64,000 nt of DNA from Burkholderiaceae bacterium (GTDB lineage Bacteria; Pseudomonadota; Gammaproteobacteria; Burkholderiales; Burkholderiaceae_B). Below, one piece after another: positions 20,492 through 32,264 of this stretch. The position numbers and the translations under genes were made by a program. The stretch is from positions 1-64,000 of the forward strand of contig JAMNXR010000003.1 in the NCBI GenBank assembly GCA_023653055.1. The letters run 5' to 3'. Each line of letters begins with the position of its first letter. The stretch's first letter is position 1. The notes below the pieces were generated by a model. It ran no database searches, was not told the origin of the DNA, and worked only from the letters and a program-made list of their open reading frames with translations.

Positions 20492-22807
20492 ATGGAAAAA
20501 ACTTTTCGCCAAGCCGCTCTTGATTATCACGAGCAAGGTCGCCCCGGTAAGATTTCGATTGCCCCAACCAAGATGCTGTCTAACCAGCGGGATTTGGCAC
20601 TGGCGTACTCACCCGGCGTTGCGGCGGCTTGCGAAGAGATCGTCATAGATCCGGCGAATGCCTTTCGCTATACCGCGCGCGGAAACTTAGTGGGTGTCAT
20701 CACCAACGGTTCGGCGGTACTTGGTCTGGGTAATATCGGCGCCTTAGCCTCAAAGCCTGTCATGGAAGGCAAGGCAGTATTGTTTAAAAAATTCGCCGGC
20801 ATTGATGTGTTTGACATCGAAATTAATGAGCAGGATCCAGATAAGCTCGTTGAAATTATCGCTAGCCTTGAGCCTACGTTCGGCGGCATTAATCTTGAGG
20901 ACATCAAAGCACCTGAGTGCTTTACGGTCGAGCGCAAATTGCGTGAACGCATGAAGATTCCAGTCTTTCATGATGACCAGCATGGCACAGCCATTTGCGT
21001 GTCCGCCGCCTTTATTAACGGCTTGAAAGTTGTCGGCAAGGATATTGATAAGGTCAAAGTGGTGGTGTCGGGCGCAGGCGCTGCAGCCCTTGCATGTTTG
21101 GATTTGATGGTGGACTTGGGCTTGCCGCTTAAAAATATCTGGGTGTCAGATATTGAGGGTGTCGTGTACGAGGGCCGACTGGCTTTGATGGACCCAGACA
21201 AATCCCGCTTTGCCCAAAAAACCGATGCGCGTAAATTGGCCGATATCATTGCCGATGCGGACGTTTTTCTTGGTTTATCCGCTGGTGGTGTGCTTAAGCC
21301 TGAGATGGTCAAGGTGATGGCCAAGCGCCCGTTGATTTTGGCACTGGCCAACCCCAATCCTGAGATTCTTCCCGCGGATGCGCATGCTGTGCGCGATGAT
21401 ATTGTGATGGCGACGGGTCGTTCTGACTATCCCAACCAAGTCAATAATGTTTTGTGTTTTCCTTATATTTTCCGCGGTGCGCTGGATGTGGGTGCCACCA
21501 CCATCACGCGCGAGATGGAAAAAGCAGCGGTGATCGCGATTGGTGATTTGGCGCAAGAGGAGCAAAGCGACATCGTGGCTGCAGCCTACGGCAATTACGA
21601 TGTTTCATTTGGACCGAAGTCCTTTATTCCCAAACCGTTTGACCCTCGCCTTCTGGTACGTATTGCGCCAGCTGTGGCCAAAGCGGCGATGGAATGCGGC
21701 GTAGCGACGCGTCCGATCGCGGATCTGGATGCCTATGTCGAACAGCTTGAGCAGTTTGTGTATCGCTCTGGTGCGTTTATGCGTCCGATGTTCTCGGCAG
21801 CGAAAGCCTTAGTTCGAGATGGCGCCAAGGCGCGTATCGTGTTTACCGAAGGCGAAGACGAACGTATTTTGCGTGCGGTACAGGTGATTGTTGACGAGAA
21901 ACTAGCGAAACCCATTTTGGTCGGTAGACCTTCTGTTTTGGCGGATCGCATTACAAAATTTGGTTTACGTCTGCGCTTGGGTGAAGACGTTGAGGTCACC
22001 AATCCTGAGTTTGATGAGCGCTTTCATCATTATTGGACGGCCTATTGGGAAAAGATGTGTCGCCATGGTGTGACCAAAGAGATGGCGCGCATTGAAATGC
22101 GCCGCCGCCTGACCCTCATTGGTGCGACGATGGTGCGCATGGGCGACGCGGACGGCATGATTTGCGGCACAGTCAGTGGCTATGCCGATCATCTGCGTTA
22201 TATCGACCAAGTGATTGGTAAACGTCCCGGTGCGGCCACATATGCTGCGATGAATATATTGTTGTTACCAGAGCAAACACTTGCGTTAGTCGATACGCAT
22301 GTCAATGACGATCCCACCGCTGAACAAATTGCAGAATTCACGATTGCTGCGGCAGATCAAATGCGCCGACTCAATGTGATCCCTAAAGTTGCATTGTTAT
22401 CCCGCTCCAACTTTGGTTCTGGAAGCTCGGCATCTGGCAGCAAAATGCAAAAGGCCCTGGAATTAATCCGTGCGTTGCAGCCTGACCTTGAGGTGGATGG
22501 TGAGATGCATGGTGACTGCGCGTTAAACGAGGCGCTTCGTCTAAAAATACTGCCTTCGTCTACGCTAAAGGGTGCCGCAAACTTGTTGGTGTGTCCCAAT
22601 GTGGATTCTGGCAATATTGCCTACAACCTGCTCAAGACAGCGGCGGGCGGCAATGTTGCGGTTGGACCATTCCTGTTGGGTGCAAATGCTCCTGTGCATA
22701 TTCTTACAACGAGCGCGACGGTACGTCGTATTGTCAATATGACTGCGTTGACGGTGGTTGAGGCAAATGATCCCCGTTATGACGATTTGCAAAAGAAACT
22801 GCTGTAA
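20492..22807 (+). CDS. maeB: NADP-dependent malic enzyme (MaeB type)
   Basis: Oxidatively decarboxylates malate to pyruvate with NADP. The 771-residue protein has a malic-enzyme domain (about 15-430; [31 protein letters not shown] loop) and a phosphotransacetylase-like C-terminal domain (about 430-765; [22 protein letters not shown]), the usual two-domain MaeB layout. The C-terminal domain is thought to be regulatory. It follows the FAD-like gene closely. Confidence 0.97.
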   Translation: MEKTFRQAALDYHEQGRPGKISIAPTKMLSNQRDLALAYSPGVAAACEEIVIDPANAFRYTARGNLVGVITNGSAVLGLGNIGALASKPVMEGKAVLFKKFAGIDVFDIEINEQDPDKLVEIIASLEPTFGGINLEDIKAPECFTVERKLRERMKIPVFHDDQHGTAICVSAAFINGLKVVGKDIDKVKVVVSGAGAAALACLDLMVDLGLPLKNIWVSDIEGVVYEGRLALMDPDKSRFAQKTDARKLADIIADADVFLGLSAGGVLKPEMVKVMAKRPLILALANPNPEILPADAHAVRDDIVMATGRSDYPNQVNNVLCFPYIFRGALDVGATTITREMEKAAVIAIGDLAQEEQSDIVAAAYGNYDVSFGPKSFIPKPFDPRLLVRIAPAVAKAAMECGVATRPIADLDAYVEQLEQFVYRSGAFMRPMFSAAKALVRDGAKARIVFTEGEDERILRAVQVIVDEKLAKPILVGRPSVLADRITKFGLRLRLGEDVEVTNPEFDERFHHYWTAYWEKMCRHGVTKEMARIEMRRRLTLIGATMVRMGDADGMICGTVSGYADHLRYIDQVIGKRPGAATYAAMNILLLPEQTLALVDTHVNDDPTAEQIAEFTIAAADQMRRLNVIPKVALLSRSNFGSGSSASGSKMQKALELIRALQPDLEVDGEMHGDCALNEALRLKILPSSTLKGAANLLVCPNVDSGNIAYNLLKTAAGGNVAVGPFLLGANAPVHILTTSATVRRIVNMTALTVVEANDPRYDDLQKKLL

Positions 22808-22911
22808 AAATTGTTAACTGCACCATGCTTTCCGCAATGAAAAGCGTTAAAGGCGTGACTGTTGACGATATTTACAGTATAAAAAACTTAATGATCTTTT
22901 ATCGCGATACG

Positions 22912-22930
22912 ATCACTGAATGTCAGTGAT
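22912..22930. promoter_or_regulatory. Perfect hairpin / inverted repeat upstream of barstar gene
   Basis: ATCACTGA (22912-22919), a 3-nt ATG centre, and TCAGTGAT (22923-22930): a perfect 8-bp inverted repeat in the 165-nt gap between maeB and the barstar gene, 42 nt before the latter's ATG. No T-run follows, so it is not a standard terminator; an operator or 5'-leader hairpin is more likely. The rest of the gap is AT-rich, and I see no other clear signal. Confidence 0.4.
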
Positions 22931-22972
22931 ATAGTCATCCAATAGAGTGGCCTGCTTGAAGGAGCCATCAGT

Positions 22973-23440
22973 ATGGGTAAGACTCTTGAGCCAGCATTGC
23001 GGCAGTTGTTAAAGCGCGGCGGAAACTTTGATCCTCAAGGTGGATTAGACGTGGTCGCGGCTGGGGCTAAAGATGCGGGATTGGCTTGGTTTGAAGCAGA
23101 TTGCGAAAAAGCGCGCAGCCGCTCAGCCGTGTTTCGCGCGATTGTCAAAGCGGTCGATTATCCACAGTTTTTTGGTGCGGATTTCGATGGCTTATACGAT
23201 TGTCTTTGCGACACGTTGCTAGACCAAAAAGAAGGGGGCTTTGTGCTGGTCCTCAATCATTTACATTCCGCTGATCCTGCGATCGTGATGGATGGCGAAC
23301 GATTTTTACAAGTGTTAAATGACGCGGTTGATTTTGCCCGGGAAAACAATCGTGTATTTATTTTTGGCATTCACCACGCGGGCAAACACCCAGAGGCAAA
23401 GCCCGGTGTGGTCAATGCTTGGAGCGACGAGCCCGCCTAA
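22973..23440 (+). CDS. Barstar family protein
   Basis: A 155-residue protein. Residues about 30-140 match the barstar (barnase inhibitor) family: F-E-A-D-C-x-K-A-R-S-R-x-A-V-F-R-A-I, then Y-P-Q-F-F-G-A-D-F-D-G-L-Y-D-C-L-C-D-T-L, the hallmark helix-loop-helix that plugs barnase-type RNases. A good AAGGAG lies 8 nt before the ATG. No barnase-like RNase gene is adjacent, so the target is unknown. It is convergent with rsmE (16-nt gap). The family call is firm; inhibition of a ribonuclease is inferred. Confidence 0.88.
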   Translation: MGKTLEPALRQLLKRGGNFDPQGGLDVVAAGAKDAGLAWFEADCEKARSRSAVFRAIVKAVDYPQFFGADFDGLYDCLCDTLLDQKEGGFVLVLNHLHSADPAIVMDGERFLQVLNDAVDFARENNRVFIFGIHHAGKHPEAKPGVVNAWSDEPA

Positions 23441-23456
23441 GGCTTTGCTAGCGGCT

Positions 23457-24197
23457 TTACCAGCGCAACAGAGCCGTGGTGGCCGCCACTAAGGCCAAGC
23501 CGGCTGTTTCGGTGCGCAGCACACGCGTGCCAAAGCGAATCCCCTGAGCGTGATTGCGACTGCAGCTTTGCAGCTCTTCAGGACTCCATCCACCTTCTGG
23601 TCCTACCAAAAGTGTTAAAGCGCGGTCTATTTTGGCTTTGCACGTGGAATCGGAAAGATGGGTTTCCAGGTCATCAGAGGCTGAGGGATCACAGAGTAAG
23701 CGCTCTCCAATCGCGCGAGCATTGAGTGCCTCTTCGAGTGTTTGAGGAGGAGAGATTTGCATCAGGCGATTGCGTCCGCACTGTTCAGAGGCGGACTCAA
23801 TAATGCCCGCCCAATGCGCCAAGCGTTTCTCTAATCTTGGCCCGGAGAGCTTCAAAATGCTGCGATGCGCACTAATCGGAACAATGCGGCTGACGCCGAG
23901 TTCGACGGCCTTTTCGATCACCCAATCCATTTTGTCGCCCGAGGGCAGCCCTTGGAACAGGCACAATTCGCCAGCAAGTTCGCACTCTTTTGGGTGAAGT
24001 TCGCCAAGGGTCACGCAGGCAGTTTTTCCATGAAAATCAAGGGTTCCGGGTAGTTCTCCCCCACGTCCGTCAAATAAAATGATGGTGCTGCCGGCCTCGA
24101 GTCTGCGGACCCGTATGTGATGGGCAACAGAATTGGGCAGCGCCAAAGTTTGGTGCGCGGAAAGCGGTTCTGGGCAATAAAAGCGGGGGTCAGCCAT
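23457..24197 (-). CDS. rsmE: 16S rRNA (uracil1498-N3)-methyltransferase
   Basis: SPOUT methyltransferase acting on U1498 of 16S rRNA. The 246-residue product begins MADPRFYCPEPL and has the PUA-like N-terminal domain (H-H-I-R-V-R-R) and the SAM knot with L-L-V-G-P-E-G-G-W-S-P-E-E near 195-207 and L-G-T-R-V-L-R-x-E-T-A-type end (F-G-T-R-V-L-R-T-E-T-A). The frame extends to 24296, but ATG 24197 is the conserved start. It is divergent from tkt over about 100 nt, which should hold both promoters. Confidence 0.95.
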   Translation of the reverse strand: MADPRFYCPEPLSAHQTLALPNSVAHHIRVRRLEAGSTIILFDGRGGELPGTLDFHGKTACVTLGELHPKECELAGELCLFQGLPSGDKMDWVIEKAVELGVSRIVPISAHRSILKLSGPRLEKRLAHWAGIIESASEQCGRNRLMQISPPQTLEEALNARAIGERLLCDPSASDDLETHLSDSTCKAKIDRALTLLVGPEGGWSPEELQSCSRNHAQGIRFGTRVLRTETAGLALVAATTALLRW

Positions 24198-24299
24198 GCA
24201 GGGTGCTCGGTTGTGTCTTCGTGGATATACGGGTGCTAAACTCCTACGTTTTGTAACCCATTTTTCTGATCCCGTGAGTACCCGGCCGGGACCCATCGC

Positions 24300-26354
24300 A
24301 TGAGCTCAACTATCGCCGCCCCCGCCAAACTTGCAGACGCCATCCGTGCACTTGCCATGGATGCAGTTCAACAAGCCAATTCCGGCCACCCCGGAGCCCC
24401 CATGGGGATGGCCGAGATGGCCGAAGCGTTATTTACCCGACATTTACGCCACAACCCGGCAGATCCTGCGTGGCCAAACCGCGATCGCTTTGTGCTGTCG
24501 AACGGGCATGGCTCGATGCTGATTTACGCTTTGTTGCACCTGACTGGCTATGACCTCCCGATGGAGGAGCTGCGTAAATTCCGTCAATTGCACTCCAAAA
24601 CGCCGGGTCATCCAGAAGTAGGTATCACTTCTGGCGTGGAAACCACGACAGGTCCACTCGGTCAAGGCTTGGCCAATGCGGTTGGAATGGCGCTTTCAGA
24701 GTCTTTGTTGGCGGCTGAGTTCAATCGTCCAGGGCACAGCATTGTCGATCACCATACCTACGCATTCGTGGGCGATGGTTGTCTGATGGAAGGCATTTCT
24801 CATGAGGTCTGTTCGCTGGCGGGGACGCTGCGTCTCTCCAAGCTGGTCGTGCTGTACGACGATAACGGCATCTCGATTGATGGCAAGGTAGAAAACTGGT
24901 TCGCGGACGATACAGCCAAGCGTTTTGAAGCCTATGGCTGGAATGTGGTGCGCGTAGCGAATGGTCACGACGTTGAGGCTGTGCATGCAGCGCTGGCTCA
25001 GGCACGAAAGCTGGGAGCGCAGCATGGTCGTCCGACGTTGGTGATTTGCCGGACCGTGATTGGTCAAGGTGCCCCGACGGTGGCGGGTACCGATAAGGTT
25101 CACGGCGCCCCGTTGGGTGCAGAAGAAATTGCTGCAACCCGAGCCGCGATTGGCTGGCCCTATGCGCCTTTTGAGATTCCTGAGGCCGTCTACGCCGGTT
25201 GGGATCAACGAAGCGTTGGTGCTGAGGCACAATCAGGTTGGCAGAAAATGTTTGATGCTTATGCGGCTAAATTCCCGGCTGAGGCGGCCGAGTTTATGCG
25301 TCGCATGAAAGGCGCGTTGCCAGCCGACTTTTCGGCGGTTGCTGAAAAATTATTGTCTGCGACAAATGAAAAAGCCGAGACCGTGGCCTCGCGCAAGGCT
25401 TCTCAACAAGCCATTACCGCTCTGGTCGATGTTTTGCCTGAAATGCTGGGTGGCTCCGCAGACTTGACGGGTTCGAACTTCACGGACTGGAAGGGCGTTG
25501 CGGCTGTGCGTGCCGGCGCGGATGGTATTCAGTTCGGCCGCCACATTAATTATGGCGTGCGCGAGTTCGGGATGGCGGCGATCATGAACGGCATGGCGCT
25601 CCACGGTGGCTATTTGCCGTTTGGTGGTACCTTCCTGACTTTTTCCGACTACTCACGTAATGCGCTTCGCATGGCTGCACTGATGAAGCAGCGCGTGGTG
25701 CATGTCTTTACCCATGATTCGATCGGTTTGGGCGAGGATGGACCGACCCACCAGTCGATCGAGCATGCGAGTAGCTTGCGTTTGATTCCTAATTTATCCG
25801 TTTGGCGTCCTTGCGATACGGTCGAGACCATGGCTGCGTGGTTGGCAGCGGTCGAGCGTCCGACTAGCATTGGCATGGATGTGCATGCGGGTGGTCCAAC
25901 TGCACTGTTGCTCTCCAGGCAAAATCTGCCTTTCGTGGCGCGCAGTGCCGAGACGCTCAAGCAGGTCGCGCGTGGTGGTTATGTTTTGCAAGAGGCACCA
26001 GGCACAGCAGGTGCCAAGGCGGCGATCATCGCCACCGGATCTGAGGTTGCGCTTGCGATCGAAGCACAAAAGCTGTTGGCTGCCGAAGGCATCGCCGTGC
26101 GTGTGGTCTCCATGCCCAGCACGGATGTGTTTGACAAACAAGATGCCGCCTGGCGCGCCTCAGTCTTACCCAAGGGCATGCCACGCGTCGCGGTTGAAGC
26201 GGGTGTCACGGCCTTTTGGCACAAATATGTAGGTCTAGAAGGTGCAGTGGTGGGTATTGATACATACGGCGAGTCGGCACCTGCCGGCGCGTTGTTTAAA
26301 CACTTCGGACTGACTGCTGAAAAAGTGGCACAGGCCGTCAAAAACATCTTATAA
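24300..26354 (+). CDS. tkt: Transketolase
   Basis: Thiamine-diphosphate enzyme of the pentose phosphate pathway, 684 residues. Visible: [11 protein letters not shown] (substrate and ThDP region), the ThDP/metal motif [22 protein letters not shown], and the pyrimidine-domain [13 protein letters not shown]. Length is typical. It is the first gene of a tkt-gap-pgk series on the plus strand, with gapA starting 28 nt later. Confidence 0.97.
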   Translation: MSSTIAAPAKLADAIRALAMDAVQQANSGHPGAPMGMAEMAEALFTRHLRHNPADPAWPNRDRFVLSNGHGSMLIYALLHLTGYDLPMEELRKFRQLHSKTPGHPEVGITSGVETTTGPLGQGLANAVGMALSESLLAAEFNRPGHSIVDHHTYAFVGDGCLMEGISHEVCSLAGTLRLSKLVVLYDDNGISIDGKVENWFADDTAKRFEAYGWNVVRVANGHDVEAVHAALAQARKLGAQHGRPTLVICRTVIGQGAPTVAGTDKVHGAPLGAEEIAATRAAIGWPYAPFEIPEAVYAGWDQRSVGAEAQSGWQKMFDAYAAKFPAEAAEFMRRMKGALPADFSAVAEKLLSATNEKAETVASRKASQQAITALVDVLPEMLGGSADLTGSNFTDWKGVAAVRAGADGIQFGRHINYGVREFGMAAIMNGMALHGGYLPFGGTFLTFSDYSRNALRMAALMKQRVVHVFTHDSIGLGEDGPTHQSIEHASSLRLIPNLSVWRPCDTVETMAAWLAAVERPTSIGMDVHAGGPTALLLSRQNLPFVARSAETLKQVARGGYVLQEAPGTAGAKAAIIATGSEVALAIEAQKLLAAEGIAVRVVSMPSTDVFDKQDAAWRASVLPKGMPRVAVEAGVTAFWHKYVGLEGAVVGIDTYGESAPAGALFKHFGLTAEKVAQAVKNIL

Positions 26355-26370
26355 ATTTTTACAAACTTAG

Positions 26371-27396
<1,026 letters not shown>

Positions 27397-27419
27397 TTGT
27401 CTGTAAAAATAAGTTGATC

Positions 27420-28616
27420 ATGACCACCGTTCACACTCTTTCTGCTCTCGCTCAAGCCGGCAAACTGAAAGGTCAGCGCGTATTTATCCGCGCCGATCTG
27501 AATGTTCCTTTTGATGACGCAGGTCACATCACCGAAGACACGCGCATTCGCGCTTCTGTTCCAGGTATTCGTCTGGCGCTCGACGCCGGCGCTGCCGTGA
27601 TGGTGACTTCGCATCTGGGGCGCCCGACTGAAGGCACCCTGACACAAGAAGACTCGCTGGCCCCGATTGCCAAGCGACTCTCCGAGTTGTTAGGAATGCC
27701 TGTTGCGCTCGTGCAAAACTGGGTGGACGGTGTGTCAGTCGCGCCCGGGCAAGTGGTTTTGCTCGAAAATTGCCGCGTCAATAAAGGCGAAAAGAAAAAC
27801 GATGTAGAGCTGTCCAAAAAAATGGCAGCGCTGTGTGATGTATATGTCAATGATGCGTTTGGCACCGCCCATCGCGCTGAGGCCACCACGCACGGCATCG
27901 CGCAGTTTGCACCGATCGCTTGTGCAGGGCCTTTATTGCAGGCCGAACTCGAAGCCCTGGGTCGCGCATTGCTGGCGCCCAAGCGCCCTCTGGTCGCGAT
28001 TGTTGGCGGTTCAAAAGTCTCCACCAAGCTTTCTATCCTCCAGTCATTGGCCGATAAGGTTGACCAACTGATTGTGGGCGGCGGAATCGCCAATACCTTT
28101 ATGCTCGCGGCGGGCTTGCCAATTGGCAAATCTCTCGCCGAGCCTGATCAGCTTGATCAAGCGCGCGCGGTGATGGCAAAAATGCAGGCGCGCGGTGCGG
28201 CTGTACCCGTCCCCACCGATGTCGTGTGTGCGAAAGAGTTTTCCGCTCAAGCGAAAGCCACCACCAAAGCCGCAAAAGATGTTGAGGCGGATGATTTGAT
28301 TTTGGACATCGGTCCACAAACCTCGGCTCAGCTTGCTGAAATTTTGAAAAATGCTGGAACGATTGTTTGGAACGGCCCAGTCGGTGTATTTGAGATTGAG
28401 TCCTTTGCGCAAGGGACTGAGTCTGTCTCTCGTGCAATCGCGGATTCGGCAGGTTTTTCCATCGCCGGTGGCGGTGATACGCTCGCAGCGATTGCCAAGT
28501 TCGATATCACGGACAAGGTTGGCTACATCTCTACAGGTGGCGGCGCATTCCTTGAATTCCTCGAGGGCAAGGTTTTACCCGCCGTCGATATCCTGCAAAA
28601 GCGCGCAGTAGGCTAA
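27420..28616 (+). CDS. pgk: Phosphoglycerate kinase
   Basis: Makes ATP from 1,3-bisphosphoglycerate. The 398-residue protein has R-A-D-L-N-V-P-F-D at the N-terminus, the substrate-binding [15 protein letters not shown], and the nucleotide loop region G-G-G-D-T-L-A-A and [14 protein letters not shown] near the end. ATG 27420 is preferred to TTG 27414; the Shine-Dalgarno is weak. The next gene in the same direction is cbpA, and pyruvate kinase, which I would expect here in relatives, is absent. Confidence 0.97.
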   Translation: MTTVHTLSALAQAGKLKGQRVFIRADLNVPFDDAGHITEDTRIRASVPGIRLALDAGAAVMVTSHLGRPTEGTLTQEDSLAPIAKRLSELLGMPVALVQNWVDGVSVAPGQVVLLENCRVNKGEKKNDVELSKKMAALCDVYVNDAFGTAHRAEATTHGIAQFAPIACAGPLLQAELEALGRALLAPKRPLVAIVGGSKVSTKLSILQSLADKVDQLIVGGGIANTFMLAAGLPIGKSLAEPDQLDQARAVMAKMQARGAAVPVPTDVVCAKEFSAQAKATTKAAKDVEADDLILDIGPQTSAQLAEILKNAGTIVWNGPVGVFEIESFAQGTESVSRAIADSAGFSIAGGGDTLAAIAKFDITDKVGYISTGGGAFLEFLEGKVLPAVDILQKRAVG

Positions 28617-28617
28617 A

Positions 28618-28947
28618 TCAGTCCACGATAAACAGTGTCGCACCCGTTTCAGTAAACGACTGGTGCGGCTCTGCGCCATCCGCGACCTGGTAGCTCATGC
28701 CAGGCTGCAGGTCAAAGATACGGCCGTCTTTGAGTGCGGTACGCAACGAACCGCTCAAGCACAACAAAATATGACCTTTTTCACACCAATGATCTGCGAG
28801 ATAGCCGGATGTGTATTCGACCATCCTGACGCGGATGGAGCCGAACTGTTGTGTCCGCCAAAATGCTTTACCCGTTGTACCAGGGTGTTCAGTGGCGGCA
28901 ATTGTGGACCAGTCTGTGGTGCCAAACGGAATGTGATCGATTTGCAT
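28618..28947 (-). CDS. DHCW-motif cupin fold protein
   Basis: A 109-residue single-domain cupin. It begins M-Q-I-D-H-I-P-F-G-T-T-D-W and has the family's signature A-D-H-W-C-E-K-G-H-I-L at about 67-77 and a closing P-G-M-S-Y-Q-V-A-D-G. The His/Cys/His set could bind a metal, but no function is established that I know of. ATG 28947 is chosen over the upstream frame to 29055, which overlaps cbpA. It converges with pgk with a 1-nt gap and diverges from cbpA over about 97 nt. Confidence 0.82.
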   Translation of the reverse strand: MQIDHIPFGTTDWSTIAATEHPGTTGKAFWRTQQFGSIRVRMVEYTSGYLADHWCEKGHILLCLSGSLRTALKDGRIFDLQPGMSYQVADGAEPHQSFTETGATLFIVD

Positions 28948-29044
28948 ATGGACGTGTTTGCTTAAAAGGGCTTGTATTTTTGTGTCATTGCCCCCATTGT
29001 GAAGGTATAACCACCTTTTTGGCGCATTTATTGCGGCCACACCT

Positions 29045-30010
29045 ATGGAATTCAAAGACTATTACAAAATTCTCGAATTAACGCCAGAGGCTTCTAAGGA
29101 TGATATCCGCAAAGCCTACCGTAAACTTGCGCGCAAATATCACCCGGACGTGAGCAAGGAAAAGGACGCTGAGACCCGCATGCGCGAGGTCAATGAAGCC
29201 AACGACGTCTTGCGTGACGAAGAAAAGCGCGCGGCCTACGATCAGCTTAGAACCAATGTTTCATCTGGAGGCGCTGCACCTGGACCGGGTTGGGATCGTG
29301 GTTTTGAGTTCGCAGGTGGCGAAGGGCACTCTCCAAATGATGCGGAGTTCCACGACTTTTTGTCCAGCTTGTTTAAGCAAGCCGAAAGGCAGCGGCGGGG
29401 CCCGGGCGCCGATCCGCGTCAAGGGGGTGGACAAGCCTACAAGGGTGAAGATCATCACGCCGATATCGAAATTTCCCTCGAAGACAGCCTCAATGGTGTG
29501 ACGCGCGAGCTCGGTTTGCGCTCAGTTCAGTTGGATGCGCAAGGTCGCTCTCAACTTGTCAATCGCACCTTGAGCGTTAAGATTCCAGTGGGTGTGCGAG
29601 CAGGCCAGATGATTCGATTGTCCGGTCAGGGCATGCCCGGCGAGGCAGGAGGGCCTGCGGGTGACTTGTTTTTAACGGTGCATTTTGCAACCCATCCGAT
29701 TTACCAGGTGCAAGGGCGAGACTTGAGCATGAAATTGCCTGTCACGCCTTGGGAAGCGGCTTGTGGAGGGCAGGTACATGTGCCGACCTTGCAAGGTGAG
29801 GTCGAGGTCAGTATTAGCGCAGGTAGCCAGCCTGGCAGTAAGCTCAGACTGCGTGGTAAGGGCTTGCCTGGCGAGCCTGCAGGCGATCTTTATCTCGTAT
29901 TGGACGTGGTGTGGCCACCTGCGACTACGGATGCCGCTAAGGCCGCTTATCAGGCGCTCGCACAGGCTGCGCCTTTTAATCCGCGCCGTCATTTGGGAGT
30001 ACAAGGATGA
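29045..30010 (+). CDS. cbpA: DnaJ-family co-chaperone CbpA
   Basis: Hsp40 co-chaperone and curved-DNA-binding protein homologue, 321 residues. J domain 1-70 with H33-P-D35; a Gly-rich linker (about 76-150); and C-terminal substrate domains from about 150, with no zinc-finger repeats, so it is type II rather than DnaJ proper. The stop overlaps the start of the MerR-like modulator gene by 4 nt (ATGA), the conserved cbpA-cbpM arrangement. Confidence 0.94.
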   Translation: MEFKDYYKILELTPEASKDDIRKAYRKLARKYHPDVSKEKDAETRMREVNEANDVLRDEEKRAAYDQLRTNVSSGGAAPGPGWDRGFEFAGGEGHSPNDAEFHDFLSSLFKQAERQRRGPGADPRQGGGQAYKGEDHHADIEISLEDSLNGVTRELGLRSVQLDAQGRSQLVNRTLSVKIPVGVRAGQMIRLSGQGMPGEAGGPAGDLFLTVHFATHPIYQVQGRDLSMKLPVTPWEAACGGQVHVPTLQGEVEVSISAGSQPGSKLRLRGKGLPGEPAGDLYLVLDVVWPPATTDAAKAAYQALAQAAPFNPRRHLGVQG

Positions 30011-30333
30011 AATCGGTGACGATTTATTCAGCGGTGATGGTGGATGGCACTGCGCCATTGTCATTGCATGAGATGGCGTATTTATGTGAACAGCATGTGG
30101 ATTGGGTGGTGAGCCTTGTGCATGAAGGGTTCGTAGGGATAGAGCGCGATGCCCTCCCAGCAGAAACACCCCCCGATCTTTGGGTGTTCGCGAGTGCCGC
30201 GGCCGCGCGCGCCCGCCAGATTGCCCGAGCGCAGAGAGACTTCGATGTCAATCTGGATGCCGCGGCGCTGATGGTGGATTTGATGGAAGAAGTCAGACAG
30301 TTAAGAGCGCAGCTCGAGGTGTATCAAAGATGA
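30007..30333 (+). CDS. cbpM: CbpM-like chaperone modulator
   Basis: A 108-residue protein with a MerR-like helical N-terminal half (L-H-E-M-A-Y-L-C-E-Q-H-V-D-W-V-V-S-L-V) and a C-terminal coiled region (L-D-A-A-A-L-M-V-D-L-M-E-E-V-R-Q-L-R). CbpM family proteins bind the J domain of CbpA and restrain it. Immediate coupling to cbpA by a 4-nt overlap supports the assignment. It overlaps the mog start by 4 nt. Confidence 0.85.
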   Translation: MKSVTIYSAVMVDGTAPLSLHEMAYLCEQHVDWVVSLVHEGFVGIERDALPAETPPDLWVFASAAAARARQIARAQRDFDVNLDAAALMVDLMEEVRQLRAQLEVYQR

Positions 30334-30947
30334 ACGCGAGTCGCCACCCCGATACGATTCGTATTGGTCTTGTTTCTGTTTCAGATCGTGCTTCAAAAGG
30401 TGTCTACGAGGATCAAGGTATCCCAGCGTTGCAGGCATGGCTTGAGAAGGCGATGACGACCCCCGTTGAGTGCGTGACGCGCTTGATTCAGGACGATGCG
30501 CCAACGATTTCGGCCACGCTGATTGAGTTGGTGGATGTCGAACGCTGCGATCTGGTGCTCACGACCGGTGGGACGGGCCCTTCGCGTCGCGATGTCACGC
30601 CAGAAGCGACAGTGGCGGTGGCAACCCGTGAGATGCCGGGCTTTGGCGAACAAATGCGCCAAATTAGTTTGCAGTTTGTCCCGACTGCGATTCTGTCGCG
30701 ACAGGTGGCGGTCCTTAGAGAGACTGCAGATCACGCAGCGCTGATTATTAATTTACCCGGACAACCCAAGGCGATCAGTGAAACGCTGGAAGGGCTCAAG
30801 CGTGAGGACGGCACGGTCGTCGCCTCGGGCATTTTTGCGGCTGTCCCGTACTGCATCGACCTGATAGGCGGTCCTTACATAGAGACCAATGAGGCTGTCG
30901 TCAAGGCGTTCAGACCCAAGGCGGCACGTCGACCGCCAGCTGCTTAA
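30330..30947 (+). CDS. mog: Molybdopterin adenylyltransferase (MogA/MoaB family)
   Basis: Activates molybdopterin by adenylylation before molybdenum insertion. The 205-residue protein from ATG 30330 starts M-N-A-S-R-H-P and shows I-G-L-V-S-V-S-D-R-A-S-x-G, T-T-G-G-T-G-P-S-R-R-D-V-T-P-E-A-T (the MPT-binding loop) and I-N-L-P-G-Q-P-K-A-I. The frame is open to 30180, but that part overlaps cbpM. It is coupled to cbpM by ATGA. No other molybdenum-cofactor genes are nearby. Confidence 0.92.
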   Translation: MNASRHPDTIRIGLVSVSDRASKGVYEDQGIPALQAWLEKAMTTPVECVTRLIQDDAPTISATLIELVDVERCDLVLTTGGTGPSRRDVTPEATVAVATREMPGFGEQMRQISLQFVPTAILSRQVAVLRETADHAALIINLPGQPKAISETLEGLKREDGTVVASGIFAAVPYCIDLIGGPYIETNEAVVKAFRPKAARRPPAA

Positions 30948-30969
30948 GCGGCAGATTTCATCTTTTCGG

Positions 30970-32127
30970 TTAGGCACGTAGGCGCCACAACGAGGTGACT
31001 TCCGCGCGTCGCGCGTCGGCGAGAGGATCTTCCTCGTCCTTGGTTTTGGCATGCATGGGACGAATGTCCAGACGCTCCATGACCCTCAGACCTGCGGTTT
31101 CAATCATATCGAGCAAGTCTTCACGCGTGCGCAGCCCCAAATGCTCCGCAAGGTCAGACAAGATCAGCCAGCCTTCGCCTTGAGGGGTAAGGTGCGCGCG
31201 CAGACCCTTTAAAAAGCCATTCAACATATGTTGATCCTGATCGTAGATGGCGTGCTCTAGACCCGAGGCAGGGCGCCCTGGCAGCCATGGTGGGTTGCAG
31301 ACGATCAGGTCTGCTTGTCCGTCAGGAAATAGATCCGTCTGTACAAATTTCACGCCTGAAGACAAGCCAAAACGTTCGATATTTTCTTGGGCACAGTCCA
31401 GGGCGCGCGCCTGCGTGTCCGTCGCCGTGACGTGTGTGAGCCCCCGCTTGAGTAGCAGCGCGGCGATGACACCTGTTCCCGTGCCGATATCAAATGCATG
31501 ACCCAACATGCCCGGGCCTTGCGGGAGCGGCGCCTGTGCAATCAGCTCTAAATACTCGGAGCGGGTAGGGGCAAATACGCCGTAATGAGGATGGATTCGC
31601 GCACCCAGAGCCGGGATATCGATGCCATTTTTGCGCCATTCAAAGGCACTGATGAGGCCCAGCAGTTCTGTCAAAGGCGTGACATATCCGGTTGTGCGAT
31701 CACCGTGGGCGGCCAGGCATGCCCCTTTGACGTCTGGCGCGCGGCGGTGTTTGAGCAGGTGATGAGGCTCAAAGGGGATGCACAGCATGCCCAGGGTGCG
31801 GGCACGTTGCGCACGCGCGAGTCTGACTTGGTGAAAACGCTCAGGATAGGGGAGTTCGAGGTATTTTGGACGACGTTTAGCCGTGCGCCGCGCCAAGGCG
31901 TGCAAAAGTTGACGGGCATTTTGAAAGTCACCGGTCCAAATCAGCGCGACGCCTTCGCTTGCCAGCCTGTAGGCGGTATCGGCACTCATCGTGTCATCGG
32001 CGAGCATCGTGCGCTTTGGGGGCGCCCAGCCGTTTTCAGAGTGCCAGGCTAAGGTGAGCGTTTGCTCGCCGACAAGCCAAGAAATTGTGGGGATCGTGCT
32101 GTTTAAATCGGGTTTGCCATGCGGCAT
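30970..32127 (-). CDS. Class I SAM-dependent methyltransferase, N6/N5 type
   Basis: A 385-residue protein. The C-terminal two thirds is a Rossmann methyltransferase with the SAM loop D-I-G-T-G-T-G-V at 213-220 and the catalytic N-P-P-W at 278-281, a motif found in enzymes that methylate exocyclic adenine N or glutamine N (RlmG/RsmC and PrmC-like). The N-terminal 150 residues look like a substrate-binding domain. The target (rRNA, DNA or protein) cannot be told from the sequence. It is divergent from fba across about 137 nt. Confidence 0.85.
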   Translation of the reverse strand: MPHGKPDLNSTIPTISWLVGEQTLTLAWHSENGWAPPKRTMLADDTMSADTAYRLASEGVALIWTGDFQNARQLLHALARRTAKRRPKYLELPYPERFHQVRLARAQRARTLGMLCIPFEPHHLLKHRRAPDVKGACLAAHGDRTTGYVTPLTELLGLISAFEWRKNGIDIPALGARIHPHYGVFAPTRSEYLELIAQAPLPQGPGMLGHAFDIGTGTGVIAALLLKRGLTHVTATDTQARALDCAQENIERFGLSSGVKFVQTDLFPDGQADLIVCNPPWLPGRPASGLEHAIYDQDQHMLNGFLKGLRAHLTPQGEGWLILSDLAEHLGLRTREDLLDMIETAGLRVMERLDIRPMHAKTKDEEDPLADARRAEVTSLWRLRA

Positions 32128-32264
32128 GGAGGCTTCTCATTAGAGGATCAAAAGTGCTTAGGCCCGAGTTTTTGGGGGGCAGAGGGCAAATACGTCCGTG
32201 CTGCCGTAAAATACTCAGGAAATTCCCTACAACCCCGACATTTTGCTCTAAAAAAGGATCTCTC

